Shown here: positions 6,332-7,052 of the stretch, one piece after another
How the letters are laid out: every line of letters begins with the position of its first letter
How positions within the stretch are numbered: the first letter of the stretch is position 1
Assembly (NCBI GenBank): GCA_001800495.1
Contig: MGVM01000072.1
Span: 2,035 to 9,086, forward strand
Direction of reading: 5' to 3'
From: Elusimicrobia bacterium RIFOXYB2_FULL_48_7
GTDB taxonomy: Bacteria; Elusimicrobiota; Endomicrobiia; CG1-02-37-114; XYA2-FULL-39-19
DNA length: 7,052 bases
Notes under the pieces: generated by a model
What the model was told of the DNA's origin: nothing
What the model saw: the letters and a program-made list of their open reading frames with translations, nothing else
Databases searched by the model: none
Program-made: the position numbers and the translations under genes

Positions 6332-6363
6332 TTATCCACAAATGAGAACCGTCCCCATTATTT
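6329..6363 (-). repeat. Right arm of inverted dispersed repeat, containing a start codon
   Basis: This is the mirror copy of the arm at 6235-6269 (27-nt perfect core at 6329-6355). On the plus strand it carries the ATG at 6342-6344 and codes for the first residues (MRTVPII) of the downstream protein. In RNA the two arms would pair, placing that ATG opposite the CAT at 6254-6256. Each arm plus the 59-nt spacer makes a unit of about 113-129 bp, a size typical of REPIN or MITE elements. No transposase gene is present in the window. Confidence 0.9.
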
Positions 6364-7052
6364 CTATTTTCTTTGCTGCGGCATGCGCGCTGCAAGCCGT
6401 TACCGTTGACCTGTACCAGGACTGCGAGAGCGGCACTCCGGATGAATTCCTTACTCCGTCAATCATGAGCGCTTCAGCGCACGGCACCGGCACGTGGAGC
6501 GCGGAAGCCGGCACCATGTGCGTTTCAGGTATCCGCTCAAAGCAATTACCCGGCACGGTAACCGTCGGCACGATGACTTTTGTTGATACAGGCACCCGCA
6601 CCTGGGTGGTGAGCGACAGATACGACCATAACAATGTAAGGGTTTCCATAAATGCGCCGGCCGGCCATGTCAGCGCCACGCTTTCGTTATTTCTTACAGT
6701 AGGCCCTACGATATATTTCACAAATAACTTTGACAGCGTGGTTTTCGTTTGCAATGCTTCCATAGCACTCCAGCAGAGAAACGACGGAGGCGGCCCGTAT
6801 ATCCGCTGCCACAGCATAGGCGCGCTGGGCGAGTCAACAATAGCCGGCCAGATAAAAGTAGAGGCCGGAAAAACCTACTGGATCAGTTTGGGTTATGACG
6901 CCAGCATCGACAGCTGTTCCGTCGCGGTCTTTGACCCCGATAACAACTGGGCGCAGGTCGGGACTACCCAATCATGCTACGCTCATCCCCAGTGGGCCAG
7001 CAGAATGGGCTATGTCAGAATCGGCCGGGCTGACGGCCACGGTGACAATCTC
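6342..7052 (+). CDS. Partial gene for a secreted lectin-like (jelly-roll) protein, 5' part, runs off the right edge
   Basis: From the ATG at 6342 the frame is open for 237 codons to the window end. Residues 1-19 are a signal peptide: MR, hydrophobic IISIFFAAACA, then LQA as cut site. The mature part (VTVDLYQDCESGTPDEF, followed by HGTGTWS) resembles exported proteins that open with a D-E-S-G-T strand and a beta-sandwich. Around residues 173-210 the pattern EAGKTYWISLGYDA followed by SCSVAVFDPDNNW recalls laminin-G/concanavalin-type jelly rolls, which often bind glycans. This is a fold-level guess; no catalytic motif is seen in the available part. Seven Cys occur in the mature portion (from residue 20), so disulfides are possible. 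The gene follows the regulator by 58 bp on the same strand without an obvious terminator, so co-transcription is plausible. The first residues are encoded by the right arm of an inverted repeat. An alternative start at 6306 would extend the N-terminus by 12 residues but lacks a ribosome binding site. Confidence 0.72.
   Translation, partial: MRTVPIISIFFAAACALQAVTVDLYQDCESGTPDEFLTPSIMSASAHGTGTWSAEAGTMCVSGIRSKQLPGTVTVGTMTFVDTGTRTWVVSDRYDHNNVRVSINAPAGHVSATLSLFLTVGPTIYFTNNFDSVVFVCNASIALQQRNDGGGPYIRCHSIGALGESTIAGQIKVEAGKTYWISLGYDASIDSCSVAVFDPDNNWAQVGTTQSCYAHPQWASRMGYVRIGRADGHGDNL

Noticed and set aside
6243..6355. Long inverted repeat as a rho-independent terminator of the regulator gene
   Set aside because: The loop is 59 nt, the stem is not GC-dense, and what follows is the signal-peptide coding region of the next gene rather than a T-run.
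6332..6817. 161-codon open frame on the minus strand opposite the lectin-like gene
   Set aside because: The plus-strand frame has a signal peptide, a plausible ribosome binding site and runs open to the window edge; the minus frame shows no recognisable protein pattern.
1..7052. CRISPR arrays, tRNA or rRNA genes, transposase or phage genes
   Set aside because: No regularly spaced repeats with unique spacers, no conserved RNA gene segments and no transposase, integrase or phage motifs were seen in any frame.

Overview
The window looks like a chromosomal piece from a Gram-negative, carbohydrate-degrading bacterium. It holds two complete genes and two genes cut by the window edges. Three of the four proteins begin with a signal peptide, and the fourth is a sugar-type transcription regulator. 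Base composition is moderate in most of the window, but the first ~470 bases are strongly AT-rich. The very large glycoside hydrolase 2-like protein with several accessory domains, the GntR/LacI chimeric regulator and the lectin-like secreted protein recall genomes of the Planctomycetes-Verrucomicrobia-Lentisphaerae-Omnitrophota group. That assignment is an impression from protein style, not a proof.

Layout. Positions 1-469 (minus strand) hold the 5' part of an AT-rich gene for an exported protein of unknown function; it runs off the left edge. Positions 543-4946 (minus) encode a 1467-residue exported GH2-like protein. It has an N-terminal jelly roll, an Ig-like region, a TIM barrel, two amidotransferase-like domains and a second jelly roll at the C-terminus. 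Positions 4947-5143 are a 197-bp divergent control region. It contains back-to-back promoters, a CRP-like palindrome at the start of the leftward transcript and a 9-bp tandem repeat at the start of the rightward one. Positions 5144-6283 (plus) encode an AraR-like regulator (GntR helix-turn-helix plus LacI-type sugar-binding domain). Positions 6342-7052 (plus) hold the 5' part of a secreted lectin-like gene that runs off the right edge.

Working together. The simplest reading is a local sugar-responsive unit: the regulator senses a sugar released from a polysaccharide and controls itself and the divergent GH2-like gene, with the lectin-like gene possibly co-transcribed behind it. The substrate cannot be read from the sequence. 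The barrel keeps a plausible nucleophile Glu, but the usual acid/base Glu is replaced by Asn, so ordinary beta-galactosidase-type activity should not be assumed.

The most striking non-gene signal is a dispersed repeat with the core GGGACGGTTCT. Two inverted copies (27-nt perfect arms, 35 nt with one mismatch) sit between the regulator and the downstream gene. One arm codes for the last residues of the regulator. The other supplies the start codon and first residues of the lectin-like protein. A partial, rearranged copy lies just past the stop codon of the GH2-like gene. This looks like a REPIN- or MITE-type element that has been absorbed into two reading frames.
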